62,637 nucleotides of DNA from Flavobacteriales bacterium (lineage in GTDB: Bacteria > Bacteroidota > Bacteroidia > NS11-12g > UBA955), in NCBI GenBank assembly GCA_947463125.1, contig CANHQZ010000009.1:1-62637 (forward strand). Direction: 5' to 3'. Under the pieces are notes generated by a model. It saw only the letters and a list, made by a program, of their open reading frames with translations, made no database searches and was not told where the DNA came from. Positions 18,201 through 27,400 of the stretch are shown in pieces (the first letter of the stretch is position 1; every line of letters begins with the position of its first letter). The position numbers were made by a program, and so were the translations under genes.

Positions 18201-18953
18201 AGTAATTCCCTGATAAAAATTGGCATCGACTGCGGCGTATACTACGCTATTCCCATTCTCATTGCGAACTGCAATATCAAGCACATAAAAATAACTGGTT
18301 GTTGAAGTAAGCTGGTTCCATGTTTTGCCGGAATCGGATGTTTTCCATATACCAAATCCACGGGAAGTACTGCTGCTGGTTCCAAACCCCTCTCCTGTTC
18401 CTACATAACAAGTTCCGGGGTTTACAGGATCCCAGGCCATGCAACTCACAGTCAGGTTGCTCCACAATGAACTTACCTGCATCCACTTGCTGTTGGCATT
18501 CGTGATGTCATTGTTATACCAAAGTCCGCCTGTGACGGCCCCTGCCCAAACCTTTTTTCCTGTTGGATCTGTCGGGTCCCAGGATAAAGCGCGGGTTCTA
18601 CCTCCCACATTATTAGGACCTCTCTCCACCCAGGGAGTTGCTGTCATGCCGGGCATTGCTCTGCGGCCAATATTTCTGCCGGCAAGGCTTTGCTGTATGG
18701 CAAGCATTACCTTTTCGGGCGTTGGTTTTCCGGTTGTCGGATCCATGGTGGCAATGTACTCCTGTGCCCAGAATAAGTCAGGTGTAGCTTTATCCGCTTC
18801 CTCCGTTACCATTTTTTGTTTTGAAGCCTGTTTTACCAGTTTCTTATAGGTTCTGTTAACCTTTTTACCGTAGTTTCGGGGAGCTTTTTGGGCATTTGAT
18901 AAGGTAAAAAAACACCCAAAAAGAACAATGCCAAGCAACTTTAAGTTATTCAT
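15276..18953 (-). CDS. Large secreted T9SS type A protein with Asp-box/BNR repeats
   Basis: A 1225-residue exported protein. A signal peptide covers about residues 1-21. From about residue 100 to 780 there are sortilin/BNR-type beta-propeller repeats with Asp-box motifs (SDSGKTWNQL, STNGGTSWTNV, SANGGNSWTQI, SLDGGNTWTQK). A PKD-like domain follows (about 810-890, SWSWAITP...GGIYQVKLTS), then Ig-like regions. The last 75 residues form a type A T9SS sorting domain (VLFPNPAASYIMVP ... GTLIRNV ... SGSYIIQTRAGKTYRFI). It is probably anchored at or released from the cell surface. It lies 17 bases after hmgA on the same strand. Substrate unknown. Confidence 0.88.
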   Translation of the reverse strand: MNNLKLLGIVLFGCFFTLSNAQKAPRNYGKKVNRTYKKLVKQASKQKMVTEEADKATPDLFWAQEYIATMDPTTGKPTPEKVMLAIQQSLAGRNIGRRAMPGMTATPWVERGPNNVGGRTRALSWDPTDPTGKKVWAGAVTGGLWYNNDITNANSKWMQVSSLWSNLTVSCMAWDPVNPGTCYVGTGEGFGTSSSTSRGFGIWKTSDSGKTWNQLTSTTSYFYVLDIAVRNENGNSVVYAAVDANFYQGITHGSSNYGLFRSTNGGTSWTNVISNAPNGARFAVADIEIASDNRIWVGTRNNPVAGTDRGAGRVMFSDNGTTWTTSYSHTNKTGRVEVATAPGKSNTVYAMIEHNQTVDAIVATFDKGANWTTRAEPDDADNGIPNTDFSRNQAWYDLILAVDPNDSLVVHAGAINLFRSANGGNSWTQISKWANNANMNTLNCPYVHADQHAFVFKPGSSSTCIIGNDGGVFYSNNIGAAATSSTAIVERTFDYSTVQYYWGDMSQTAGSNLMIAGAQDNGSHRFTNAGKNAVSGLTGGDGAYCFISQSNSNKQITSYVYNQYYYTLDNWITPTAFTLINDGTTGRFINPAEWDDNGSGIFSARGNGTLYRRTLTTAPGTLQTITFGGSNLASAIKAYRLSTGKTRLWVGNDAGKLYVTDDAWATTPAFTEKTGTINVGNISDIHALRGGDTLAVTLSNYGSGMRNIYISLDGGNTWTQKEGNLPDIPVWSILLNPNKIGEAIVGTESGIYGTDNIFATSPVWTAYTAGIGFVKMRNLRYRASDKLIMAVTHGRGVFTSDAWAKNLPIPAFGTSSRDVCSNQSVVFTDSTINDPTSWSWAITPRNVVYLSGTDSTNKNPVVRFTKGGIYQVKLTSTNSIGSNFIVKSNWIAVTDTIPFMATVKMSRNNFCAGDTFTLSVGVPTALQGSITSYTWRRNLNNTVTTPTYNLAPAKNDSFSVLLTSNKKCVSPTSFRTAVVKPTVNNIVNASAKITAGSGCTGRPLLLTVSGTNTGSSPVWSWFKNGTPVTGTAATLTISAPMNGDKYWATVNVSGPCVRPSNLIQSDTAILVVNNTPAIPQVTRNFDTLFAQNLGAGTYQWFKAGTLAGSGRVFKATSNGNYRCVYTENGCASDTSQPIIFSSLSLNNISGLKVLFPNPAASYIMVPAESSGSIYAGIFDSKGTLIRNVILKNAVNNAFRLDINDLVSGSYIIQTRAGKTYRFIKE

Positions 18954-18970
18954 ATAAAAGTTATTATGTT

Positions 18971-20128
18971 TTATTCCACCCAGCTTTTCCAGTAGGCAGG
19001 ATCTTCCAGTTTAAGGGCTTCTTCGGTAATCATCAGCGGGGCAAAGGGATCTATCATTACCGCGAGTTCTCGGGTTTCCTTCTGGCCCAGGCTCTTTTCC
19101 ACCGTTCCGGGGTGCGGTCCGTGTGGAATTCCCTTCGGGTGGAGTGTAATCATTCCCCGCTCTACATGCTTGCGGCTCATAAAGTCGCCGTCGATGTAAT
19201 ACAAAATTTCATCACTGTCCACATTGCTATGGTTGTAGGGAGCAGGCACGCTCAGCGGATGGTAATCATACAAACGTGGCACAAAACTGCAAATCACATA
19301 ACCCTTTCCTTCAAAAGTCTGATGAATGGGTGGCGGCATATGCAGCCTGCCTGTGATGGGCTCGTAATTATGTATGCTGAATCCAAACGGATACAAAAAT
19401 CCGTCCCAACCAACAGCATCAAAAGGATGTGTAGCATAGGTGTAGGGCCAAATGGATTCCTGTTTTTTAATCATCACCCGAAACTCCCCCTTTTCATCGT
19501 GGGTCTGTATACTATGAGGCAGTTTGATGTCGCGCTCGCAATAGGGAGAATGTTCAAGCAACTGCCCCATGCTATTCTGATAACGCTTGGGCGGATAAAC
19601 AGGGCTGGGCGATTCTACAAAAAAGATGCGATTATTGGTTCCATTGAAATGCAGCTTATAAATGGTGCCACGTGGAATTACCAGATAGTCGCCATACTCA
19701 AAATCAATACGGCCGTAGATTGTTTCAAGATAACCTTCACCTTCGTGAACAAACAAAACCTCGTCCCCATCTGCATTCTTAAAGAAATAATCATTCATAC
19801 TTTGGGTAGGAGCAGCTACACCAATCTGAATATCGCTGTTCATGAGCAGCACTTTCCGACTTTTTATATAATCTGCCTCTGCAGGAACATTCCATGTCAA
19901 ATAACTGCGGTGCTGCATATTTTTCTTCATGGCAACTTTCGGCTCTATGCTTATGGGTTCGCCAATATGCGAAACCAGCGTAGGCGGATAGCAATGATAA
20001 ATAAGCGAATAAATGCTGTTAAAACCTTCAGTACTAACCAGTTCTTCAGCGTACAATTCCCCATTCGGTTTGCGAAACTGGGTATGTCTTTTTGCAGGTA
20101 TCTTACCTGCTTTGTGATAAAAGGCCAT
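18971..20128 (-). CDS. hmgA: Homogentisate 1,2-dioxygenase
   Basis: This iron enzyme opens the ring of homogentisate to maleylacetoacetate in tyrosine and phenylalanine breakdown. The 385-residue protein has the family N-terminus (MAFYHKAGKIPAKRHTQFRK), the cupin core, and the iron-site region with PYNHSNVDSDE, YIDGDFMSR and LHPKGIPHGPHPG. A start 19 codons upstream is possible, but the -7 box TATATTTG lies within that extension, so the ATG at 20128 is preferred. No other gene for tyrosine catabolism is in the window; downstream on the same strand are a T9SS protein and the broken binding-protein gene. Confidence 0.93.
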   Translation of the reverse strand: MAFYHKAGKIPAKRHTQFRKPNGELYAEELVSTEGFNSIYSLIYHCYPPTLVSHIGEPISIEPKVAMKKNMQHRSYLTWNVPAEADYIKSRKVLLMNSDIQIGVAAPTQSMNDYFFKNADGDEVLFVHEGEGYLETIYGRIDFEYGDYLVIPRGTIYKLHFNGTNNRIFFVESPSPVYPPKRYQNSMGQLLEHSPYCERDIKLPHSIQTHDEKGEFRVMIKKQESIWPYTYATHPFDAVGWDGFLYPFGFSIHNYEPITGRLHMPPPIHQTFEGKGYVICSFVPRLYDYHPLSVPAPYNHSNVDSDEILYYIDGDFMSRKHVERGMITLHPKGIPHGPHPGTVEKSLGQKETRELAVMIDPFAPLMITEEALKLEDPAYWKSWVE

Positions 20129-20147
20129 TGCGTTTTTGTATTCAGCA

Positions 20148-20155
20148 CAAATATA
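20148..20155 (-). promoter_or_regulatory. -7 promoter box for hmgA
   Basis: TATATTTG on the minus strand lies 19 bases before the chosen ATG at 20128. Confidence 0.5.
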
Positions 20156-20272
20156 AGTTACAGGATTTAATTCTTTATAAAACACCCATAAATCCGACGT
20201 CGTTTAAAACCTAAACTAAACATATAATAATACGCTCACAATAAATTTTATATTAATAATTTAAAAATATTT

Positions 20273-20335
20273 TTGGCACGGTTTCGGGATGCGGATTTTT
20301 TGAATTGTCATTTTTTCTTTCTATCATTGTGATAG
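20273..20335 (+). promoter_or_regulatory. Possible regulatory region of the 20.3-28.0 kb cassette
   Basis: The 209-base gap between hmgA and the cassette is AT-rich. It contains TTGGCACG at 20273-20280, identical to the -24 half of a sigma-54 promoter, but the -12 half (TTGC expected) is not matched at the right spacing. A perfect inverted repeat CTATCA-TTG-TGATAG at 20321-20335 ends two bases before the ATG at 20338 and could be an operator or a hairpin that hides the start. Confidence 0.3.
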
Positions 20336-20337
20336 TG

Positions 20338-21249
20338 ATGAAGTTTACCCTGCCGTTCATCGCTGTTTTCGTGCTGATTTCTTCATGCACGAAAACAGAA
20401 GACATTCTTATTTCGGGCAATCAGCCGCCTGACTACCGGTCTGTGCCCACCATTAAGGTTGAAAACTATGTAAACCGATATTTTATTGACCTGCTTGGCC
20501 GTGAACCAACAGATACCGAGCGTGTTTACCACACCGAATTTCTGAAACGCAACAGGCTAAGTATTCAAGCCAGGGATACGTTGGTGAATATGCTTCTGTA
20601 TGATACCACTTTTCATCCAGGTGATTCCAGCTACCGCCATGCTGCCATTCAGCGCATCTACGACTTAAGCAAAGCTCGTTTTTTGGAAGGAGCCAGCGAC
20701 GGGGATATCGCACAGTTTATCGGAATTCTGGAATTCAGCATTACAATATCACGTCTGAATGGCGATTCAGTGGGTGTTTATTCTGCAAAAGCCGCACAGA
20801 AAAATTACCGCGACGTACTGCTGAGTCGCTACCGATTATTGAAAAACAAGGGAACCTATAATGACATGTGCGCCTACATGCTCAACAACCCCATTTATGA
20901 TCAGATCAACATGAACAGTTTTAATTACGTAAATGCCAGTTTTGATGATCTGTTTCAGCGTCAGCCACTGAAAGATGAGTTCACCGCCGCCTATGATATC
21001 ATTGACAAAAACATACCCCGTCAAATTTTCGGTCGCTGGGCAGCCAACAAAAATGAATATTGTGATGTCTTAACCCATACACCCGAATTTTACGAAGCAC
21101 AAATACGATGGGTTTATTATCTGCTCCTTCAAAGAGATGCCAACACACAGGAGGTAATCAACCTGCTCGGAAACTATATGCGAAGCGATAATCTACAAGA
21201 AGTTCAAAAAGCCGTAATAAAAACCGATGAATATGCACAATTCAGGTAA
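20338..21249 (+). CDS. Lipoprotein of unknown function, first gene of coupled cassette
   Basis: A 303-residue predicted lipoprotein with a lipobox ending at C17 (FVLISSC). ATG at 20338 is preferred over an in-frame ATG at 20305 because it gives a normal lipoprotein signal and lies after the inverted repeat. After a short linker, residues about 40-60 read YVNRYFIDLLGREPTDTE, which resembles the helical LGRxPTxxE segment of DUF1549 and DUF4214 proteins. The rest is helical and hydrophilic. I do not recognise a known family with confidence. The next gene begins inside its last eight codons, so the two are translationally linked. It is probably attached to a membrane facing the periplasm. Confidence 0.75.
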   Translation: MKFTLPFIAVFVLISSCTKTEDILISGNQPPDYRSVPTIKVENYVNRYFIDLLGREPTDTERVYHTEFLKRNRLSIQARDTLVNMLLYDTTFHPGDSSYRHAAIQRIYDLSKARFLEGASDGDIAQFIGILEFSITISRLNGDSVGVYSAKAAQKNYRDVLLSRYRLLKNKGTYNDMCAYMLNNPIYDQINMNSFNYVNASFDDLFQRQPLKDEFTAAYDIIDKNIPRQIFGRWAANKNEYCDVLTHTPEFYEAQIRWVYYLLLQRDANTQEVINLLGNYMRSDNLQEVQKAVIKTDEYAQFR

Positions 21250-21727
21250 TAAAATATCCTTACTGCTGCTGTCTGTGGCGGTTTTGTCATCATGCACCAA
21301 GGAGAAAAACGTAACATTTGGTGTAAATGATAAAATTGTTTACGAAGATAAAAGCCTCAAAACCAAGCGCAAGTCTGATGCAGAGTATATTTCTATTTTG
21401 TATACAAACCTGTATCAGGTTCCCATATCGCCTACCCAGCTTTACAAAACCCAGAATGTAATTTACAGTATTGGTGACCGCAATGTGGCTAATGAAATGG
21501 TTTTGAGCAACTATTTCAATACATCGACCTTAAAAATCCCGAAAGACAGCGAAATGCGTGCCGATGTGGCCGCATTTGTGGAGAAATGTTATAAGCGATT
21601 TTTTCTTCGTTATCCCTCGGAAGGAGAAAAAACCTTTTTTATTAATTACATAAAAAGCAATCCAAACGTGACGGTAGAAATGGTATACACCGCATTTTCT
21701 GTAAGCGATGAATACCAGTACTATTAA
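21227..21727 (+). CDS. Small lipoprotein of unknown function
   Basis: A 166-residue predicted lipoprotein with a lipobox at AVLSSC (C23 counted from the ATG at 21227; a second ATG at 21233 is possible). It overlaps the previous gene by 23 bases. The mature part looks like a shorter relative of the first cassette protein: DAEYISILYTNLYQVPISP and FVEKCYKRFFLRYPSEGEKTFF echo the IDLLGREPT region and suggest two copies of a similar helical motif. The DUF1501 gene follows 9 bases later. No function is assigned. Confidence 0.72.
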   Translation: MNMHNSGNKISLLLLSVAVLSSCTKEKNVTFGVNDKIVYEDKSLKTKRKSDAEYISILYTNLYQVPISPTQLYKTQNVIYSIGDRNVANEMVLSNYFNTSTLKIPKDSEMRADVAAFVEKCYKRFFLRYPSEGEKTFFINYIKSNPNVTVEMVYTAFSVSDEYQYY

Positions 21728-21736
21728 AACTCAACC

Positions 21737-23080
21737 ATGAACAGAAGAGATTTTTTCAAAAAGACAGGGATGGTAACCGCCGGAACGGTGGCTGCACCTT
21801 ACATACTGCCAACCGGCAGAATGTTTGCCCGAACCAATACGCCGAAAGCAGAATACGTTGTCATGGTAATGTTTGCCGGAGGTGTACGTCAGCAGGAAAG
21901 TGTATTGCAGCGTTATCTGGACGACAGTCAGGATGTGACAGGCGCAGCAGGCAATATCATGCCCAATTTGTTTACGGGAACAGCCCCCGACCGAAAAATA
22001 GTATATGGAACCGATCCGGGCGGCGGAGCTACCCGCGGAAGTGAGCCTATCCCCCGCATACTTAGTCAGAGTATGGAAGATACGGGCACGGTGTTTAAGG
22101 AAATGTCGGCCATAAGCGCAGGACATTACGTGGGACTCAACACACTGATTACGGGCAGCCTGGGCACAGCACAGGGCCTTAAAACACGCCCAAAATACCC
22201 AACCATTTTTGAATACCTGAGAAAACACGCCGGGTTTGCTGCGCTGGATACCTGGTTTATTGCCAACGGACTGGGCAACAGCACTCCCCTGCTGAATAGC
22301 AGTAAAAATCCGGATTACGGTTTGCAATACGGAGGCAACATGTTTGCAGCACCCTACACTTTTGGCAGTGTGGGCAGGGAAATACTTGGCAACGGAAAGC
22401 CTTATTCCAGAGCCGACCTGGACCCCATGTATTACATGAAGAACTTTTTGGATCAGAGTTTTGGCCTGAGTCCGGATCAGCTGGAAACGATAAAAAACAC
22501 CGATGAGGAAAAGACCAAGATCAAAGAATTTATTCGTGCGGTATTTCAGCGTCAGGACCAGGGTCTGATTCCCCGCCCGCCTGTATCCGACAATGGAGAT
22601 GCCGTAACCATAAGCTATGCCGCTGAAGTATTGCGTCATTTCAAACCCAAGTTCCTAACCTTGAATATGAGTGCAGTGGATGGCTGCCACAGCAATTTTA
22701 CAGGCTATCTCCGCAGCCTGCACCGCGCCGACCATTCCGTGGGCTGGCTCTGGAATTATATTCAGAATAATATTCCTGAAATGTCGGGCAAAACCATCAT
22801 GATTGTGGCTCCGGAATGTGGAAGAAACCTCAATCCCAATCCGATTCTGGATGAAAATGACTGGTATGCCTATGACCATAGCGATGCCAATGCCATGCGC
22901 GTCTGGTCGGTTATGGTTGGTAAAAATGTACCCAAAATGTCTGTTGGCTCCGAAGGTAACCGTGTAGGAAAACTCACAGACATTGTTCCCACCATCGCCG
23001 ATATATTCGGTGTTTACGATGAAGTGAAGGCCAGTCCATATCTTGATCCTCAGTCTAAGAGTTTATTCCTGAGAATGTGA
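21737..23080 (+). CDS. DUF1501 family exported protein (alkaline-phosphatase-superfamily fold)
   Basis: A 447-residue protein starting with a twin-arginine-like signal (MNRRDFFKKTGMVTAGTVAA), so it is probably exported folded by Tat. It matches DUF1501: the opening VVMVMFAGGVRQQESV, a DGCHSNF segment at about 315, APECGRN (the family's EFGR position), YDHSD and DIVPTIADIFGV near the end. DUF1501 proteins are related to sulfatases and alkaline phosphatases, but their substrates are mostly unknown. In Planctomycetes such genes often sit beside DUF1549/DUF1553 genes. Here the neighbours are small lipoproteins and a heme-like lipoprotein. The start of the next gene overlaps its stop (TGATG). Confidence 0.87.
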   Translation: MNRRDFFKKTGMVTAGTVAAPYILPTGRMFARTNTPKAEYVVMVMFAGGVRQQESVLQRYLDDSQDVTGAAGNIMPNLFTGTAPDRKIVYGTDPGGGATRGSEPIPRILSQSMEDTGTVFKEMSAISAGHYVGLNTLITGSLGTAQGLKTRPKYPTIFEYLRKHAGFAALDTWFIANGLGNSTPLLNSSKNPDYGLQYGGNMFAAPYTFGSVGREILGNGKPYSRADLDPMYYMKNFLDQSFGLSPDQLETIKNTDEEKTKIKEFIRAVFQRQDQGLIPRPPVSDNGDAVTISYAAEVLRHFKPKFLTLNMSAVDGCHSNFTGYLRSLHRADHSVGWLWNYIQNNIPEMSGKTIMIVAPECGRNLNPNPILDENDWYAYDHSDANAMRVWSVMVGKNVPKMSVGSEGNRVGKLTDIVPTIADIFGVYDEVKASPYLDPQSKSLFLRM

Positions 23081-24030
23081 TGAAAAAGACGCACCTAATT
23101 CCTACAATCCTGTCTGCATTGCTGGTGTTTGGTATTGCATGCAAAAAAGAGGGTTCATCCATTGACAACCCCTACGGAAAACCAATTAAAATCAACCGCG
23201 ACACCACCACATCCCGTGATTCATCTGCTGATGCAACCAGCATACAGGGATTGCACCGAGATTTGTTTGCTCCTACCTGCGCCAACAGCGGCTGCCATGA
23301 CGGTACATTTGAACCTGATTTCAGAACCGTGGAAAGTTCATTTGCCTCGCTGGTGAATGTAAAACCCATCAAAAATGACCAGGCCGGCACTTTCAATGCC
23401 AGGGTTTTACCCGGCAATGCCGATGCAAGTATGCTCATATACAGAATGACCGTGGATTTGGGAGGCAATTCGGGGATTATGCCGCTTGCACTTGAGCCTG
23501 GCAGCAACTTCCCTGCTTTAAAGGACAAGTTGATGGCCAACCTGAAACAATGGATTGATAAAGGTGCGCCCGATTCCAAGGGGAATAAACCGGGGGGTGT
23601 TAATTTTCCCCCGCAAATTCTGGGCGTACAGGCCTTAATCAACGGTTCCCCGCTGGGTCGTGGTGGTAAATACGAGCCCATTGTTGCTCAGCCCGGTCAA
23701 ATCCTGGAACTTTGGTTTTCACTGGCCGATGATGTGCTTAACCAGGAAAACCTTACAGGCATGAGTATTAACTGGTCCAACAACCCTGAAAATTTTGATC
23801 CAGCCAATGAAAAACCTTTGGTAAAAGGCACGCCTAAAAACCTGCCCGGCTTATATGCCACCTCCACCCCGTACGTTTGGTATTTTCCATTTTCTACTTC
23901 AGGCCTGCAATCTTACGATGTGGTGTGGTTCAGAATTACCTGCAGTGACAATATCAATAACAATTACCAGTTGCCCAATACCAATAGTATGTTTTTCCTG
24001 AAAAAGTACTTTGCATTGCGAATACCATGA
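23080..24030 (+). CDS. Lipoprotein with a CX4CH cytochrome-like motif
   Basis: A 316-residue predicted lipoprotein with lipobox GIAC (C21). A GTG one codon upstream is in frame, but ATG at 23080 gives the usual MKKT start and a TGATG overlap with DUF1501. Residues 62-75 (FAPTCANSGCHDGT) hold two cysteines and a histidine spaced as CX4CH, close to the CXXCH heme-binding motif. The segment continues like the small cytochrome-type domains of Planctomycete proteins (NADASMLIYRM ... IMPL ... LKQWIDKGAP). The C-terminal half is beta-rich and ends in an aromatic, surface-type region. Heme attachment through CX4CH is known but rare, so heme binding is uncertain. Confidence 0.75.
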   Translation: MKKTHLIPTILSALLVFGIACKKEGSSIDNPYGKPIKINRDTTTSRDSSADATSIQGLHRDLFAPTCANSGCHDGTFEPDFRTVESSFASLVNVKPIKNDQAGTFNARVLPGNADASMLIYRMTVDLGGNSGIMPLALEPGSNFPALKDKLMANLKQWIDKGAPDSKGNKPGGVNFPPQILGVQALINGSPLGRGGKYEPIVAQPGQILELWFSLADDVLNQENLTGMSINWSNNPENFDPANEKPLVKGTPKNLPGLYATSTPYVWYFPFSTSGLQSYDVVWFRITCSDNINNNYQLPNTNSMFFLKKYFALRIP

Positions 24031-24476
24031 GAATTATTTGCGCTTTCATATTAACCCTGGTATTCTTGCCTTTGCTGAACAGCTGTAAAGAGGTGGTAAA
24101 CAATACAGGCAATCCTGTACCCCGTATTGCATTGGTAAAAATAGAACCCACACAGGTAAAACAGTTTACCGATTCGCTAAAAATTACCTTTAACTATGAA
24201 GATGGTGATGGCGATTTGGGTAATGACAATGCAGATATAAACAGCCTTGAAGTGCAGGATGAAAGACTAACCAAAGCAGACTATTACCATGTACCGCCAA
24301 TGGCACCCGTAGATGCCCGGATTCGCATTAAAGGTCAAATGACGATGAACCTCCGAAATGTATTTCTTTTAGGTACCGGAAATTTGGAAACCACATCCTT
24401 TACGGTTAGAATAAAAGACAGGGCCGGTAACTGGAGCAATCCCATTAAAACACCGGAAATTACAATTACACGCTGA
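24027..24476 (+). CDS. Small lipoprotein with acidic DGDGD segment
   Basis: A 149-residue predicted lipoprotein with lipobox LLNSC (C20). It overlaps the previous gene by 4 bases (ATGA). The mature part is beta-rich, with an acidic stretch NYEDGDGDLGNDNAD at about residues 55-70 that could bind calcium, and an Ig-like ending (TSFTVRIKDRAGNWSNPI). Such short lipoproteins are common in Bacteroidota next to surface proteins. Its stop overlaps the start of the large T9SS gene by one base. Function unknown. Confidence 0.72.
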   Translation: MRIICAFILTLVFLPLLNSCKEVVNNTGNPVPRIALVKIEPTQVKQFTDSLKITFNYEDGDGDLGNDNADINSLEVQDERLTKADYYHVPPMAPVDARIRIKGQMTMNLRNVFLLGTGNLETTSFTVRIKDRAGNWSNPIKTPEITITR

Positions 24477-27400
24477 TGCTGAAAAAGCTGTTTTGCATAT
24501 GGGTATTGTCTTTTTGGGTTCTGGGGATGCAAGCCCAGACAGAAGTTTTCATGCAAAATGGCAGAGTAAGGGTTTGCAAAGGCCTGTTCAAAGACAGCGA
24601 AAAGGGCAAAACTAAAGGTGATTACGACCACAACGAAAACTACACCCTAACGCTCAGTGTGCCCGGAGCGAAAAACATCAAGCTAGTTTTCAAATCCTTT
24701 TGCACGGAAAAAGATCATGATATTCTCAGAATTTTTGACGGCAAAGACACTTTTGCAACCTTGATGGGGCGCTGGAGCGGGAGCAAAGGCCCGGGAACCG
24801 TTGTCAGCAAGGATAGTTTTATTACCATTCATTTTAAAACTGATAAAAGTGTTGCCTGTTACGGATGGGAGGCAGATATCATTACCACTATCATCCCTCC
24901 TCCCACACCTGTATTCACCCTAAATAGTCTTGTAAAATGCAATGCAAAGTCATTTAAAGTTAACAGCAACCGCCAGATCCCTTGTGACAGTATTAAAGCA
25001 TCGCTGGCCTCTCTCACAGGGCCTTTTGGCATAGTTGGCATAACTACAATCACCCCGGATAATTGTTCAGGAGGAAAGGCATCCATATTTACGGTAAATA
25101 CCATAAACCCACTTGCACTGAATGGTACGTACACATTTCAGTTAAATGTGTACTGGAAAGATTTTTGCGACAGCGTTTATTTAACCACCAGTAAATTGAA
25201 TTTCAGTGTCTCAGATTGTCCACTTAAAGTAATACTAAAAGCTGATTCTGATACCTTATGCAAAGGCAGCTGTACCTTTTTAAGGGCTACTGTAAGCGGT
25301 GGAAACGCATCCAAATATGTTTATACCTGGACACCGACACTCACAGGTGCCGGCCCGCACAGGGTTTGCCCCGGCATTTCTACCCGATATATTCTTAGGG
25401 TTACAGACGGCAGTTCAATTCCTGCGGAAGATACTGTAGACATTGCCGTTCTGGATCCCCCAGTAGCTATGGCAGATACGGAAGTCTGTTACTACGGCCC
25501 AAACATTTTTCTGCGTGCGAACCCTGCCGGAGGAAAATGGCTGGGAACCGGCATTGTGAATTCTACCACAGGCGAATTCAAACCATCTGTTTTCTGGGGC
25601 AAATGCAAAGTTTGGTATCAGTACGGAAAATGCGCAGACACTGTTTTTGTAAACACCACTGCGCCTTGGAACCTCGATAATGTTTTTTGTCCGGGAAAGC
25701 CACCTCAGGCTGTATGGTGGTATGGACCTGCTGGCGGAACATGGAGTGGGCCAAAAATAACACCTACCGGGATTTTCACACCGGATGTCCCCGGAATTTA
25801 CAGAGATACATACACCTGGAAAGGTTGTAAAAGCGTAAAAACAATACGGGTGGAAAAAATGGTGGTGGCTAAATATGATACCACATGTGAATCACGCAAC
25901 AGTGACACCCTCACATTTTCTCCAAAAGGTATTTACCCCGATAATTTCCCCGGTTTAATCAATTCCTACTGGGGAACATACAATCCCAGTCTGACAGGAG
26001 GCCCAGGAAACAAATTGATCATTTGGAATGGGGGCGGATGCAAAGACACTACACGCCTAACAGTCTTGCCTAGCGAAGCAGGACCCAATGACACATTCTG
26101 TCCGGCGGCAGGTTTAAAAACACTGACCAACTTCAGGCCGTCTGCAAACTATACCTGGAGTGGAAGGGGTATCACATCTCCTGTTTCTCCCAATTACGAT
26201 CCTTCTTTTTTCTTTTCACTGGGCAAACTCACTTACATAGATACGCTTACCATTCGCAGCGGTCAATGCTCCGACCGTAAGTTTGTATTTCTGATTCCTA
26301 CCAGAATCAACAAAAAAGACACCCAGTTCTTTTGCATAGAATCACCGGTAAGAGCACTAAATAACGCACTCCTTGGACTCAGTCCCGACGGCGGATTCTG
26401 GTCAGGTCCGGGAATAACCGGCGTTAACGGCTTTAATGCAAGTTTGGCCGGTTTTGGTCATCATAAAGTTGTATACAATAAGAATGGTTGCCGCGATACA
26501 CTCAATGTCTTTGTCAGACCTAAGCCGACAGCACAGAGCGATACGGCTGTATGCAACACTTCAGCGCCTTTTAATTGCAGGGCAGGCGAAACCGGGGGGG
26601 CCTTCAATGGAAAAGGAATTACAAACGCTGCACTGGGAACCTTTAATCCTGCTGTTGCAGGACCCGGAACCCATGTTATAACATTCAGAAACAAATGGGG
26701 TTGCACGACCTCCTTTAATATCAGGGTGGATGCTTCCCCTGCCCTATGGTTTGTAAATCCCGTAACTGATTATTGTTATAAAAATTCAGCAAACCCGCTT
26801 ACCGCAAATATTGCCGGGGGTGTTTTTTCCGGAAGGGGGATAAACGGAAATACCTTCAACCCCTATTTGGCCGGCAGTGGCAAACAGACGCTTGCATACA
26901 CACTAGTTTCGGGCGCATGCACAGCAACAACCACAATAGATGTGACAGTTTCGGACACCCTGAAGGTCACTGTTAATCCGCCTACAGATACCATCTGTCC
27001 CGGAGAAATCGTTTGGTTGAGGGCGTCTGCAACCGGCGGCGACAAGTTTTCATACTTCTTTTCATGGAGCAACGGCCAAACAGGAAATGGCACATTTGTA
27101 AGCCCGAACACCACCACCCTTTACAAGGTAACAGTCACCGACGGTTGCAGCGAACCGGCTACAGCAGATGTACCTGTTTTCAGACACCCTAAACCCTATT
27201 TTCTGGCTGTTACCTCCCCGCCGGTTTGCTTCGGTCAGAGAGGCTGGATAAAACTGAGGATGAAGGATGCCGATCCGTACAGATTTACCTGGGACGTAAG
27301 TCCTGTATTCAACGGAGATTCGCTGAATGCCCTAAGCGGAAATCTTTACCGGGTTACGGCTGAAAATCTTAGAACCGGATGCATTACTGACACCAGCATT

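Noticed and set aside
20273-20302. A full sigma-54 promoter upstream of the cassette
   Set aside because: The -24 half is perfect but the -12 GC is not at the required spacing, so it is reported only as a weak signal.
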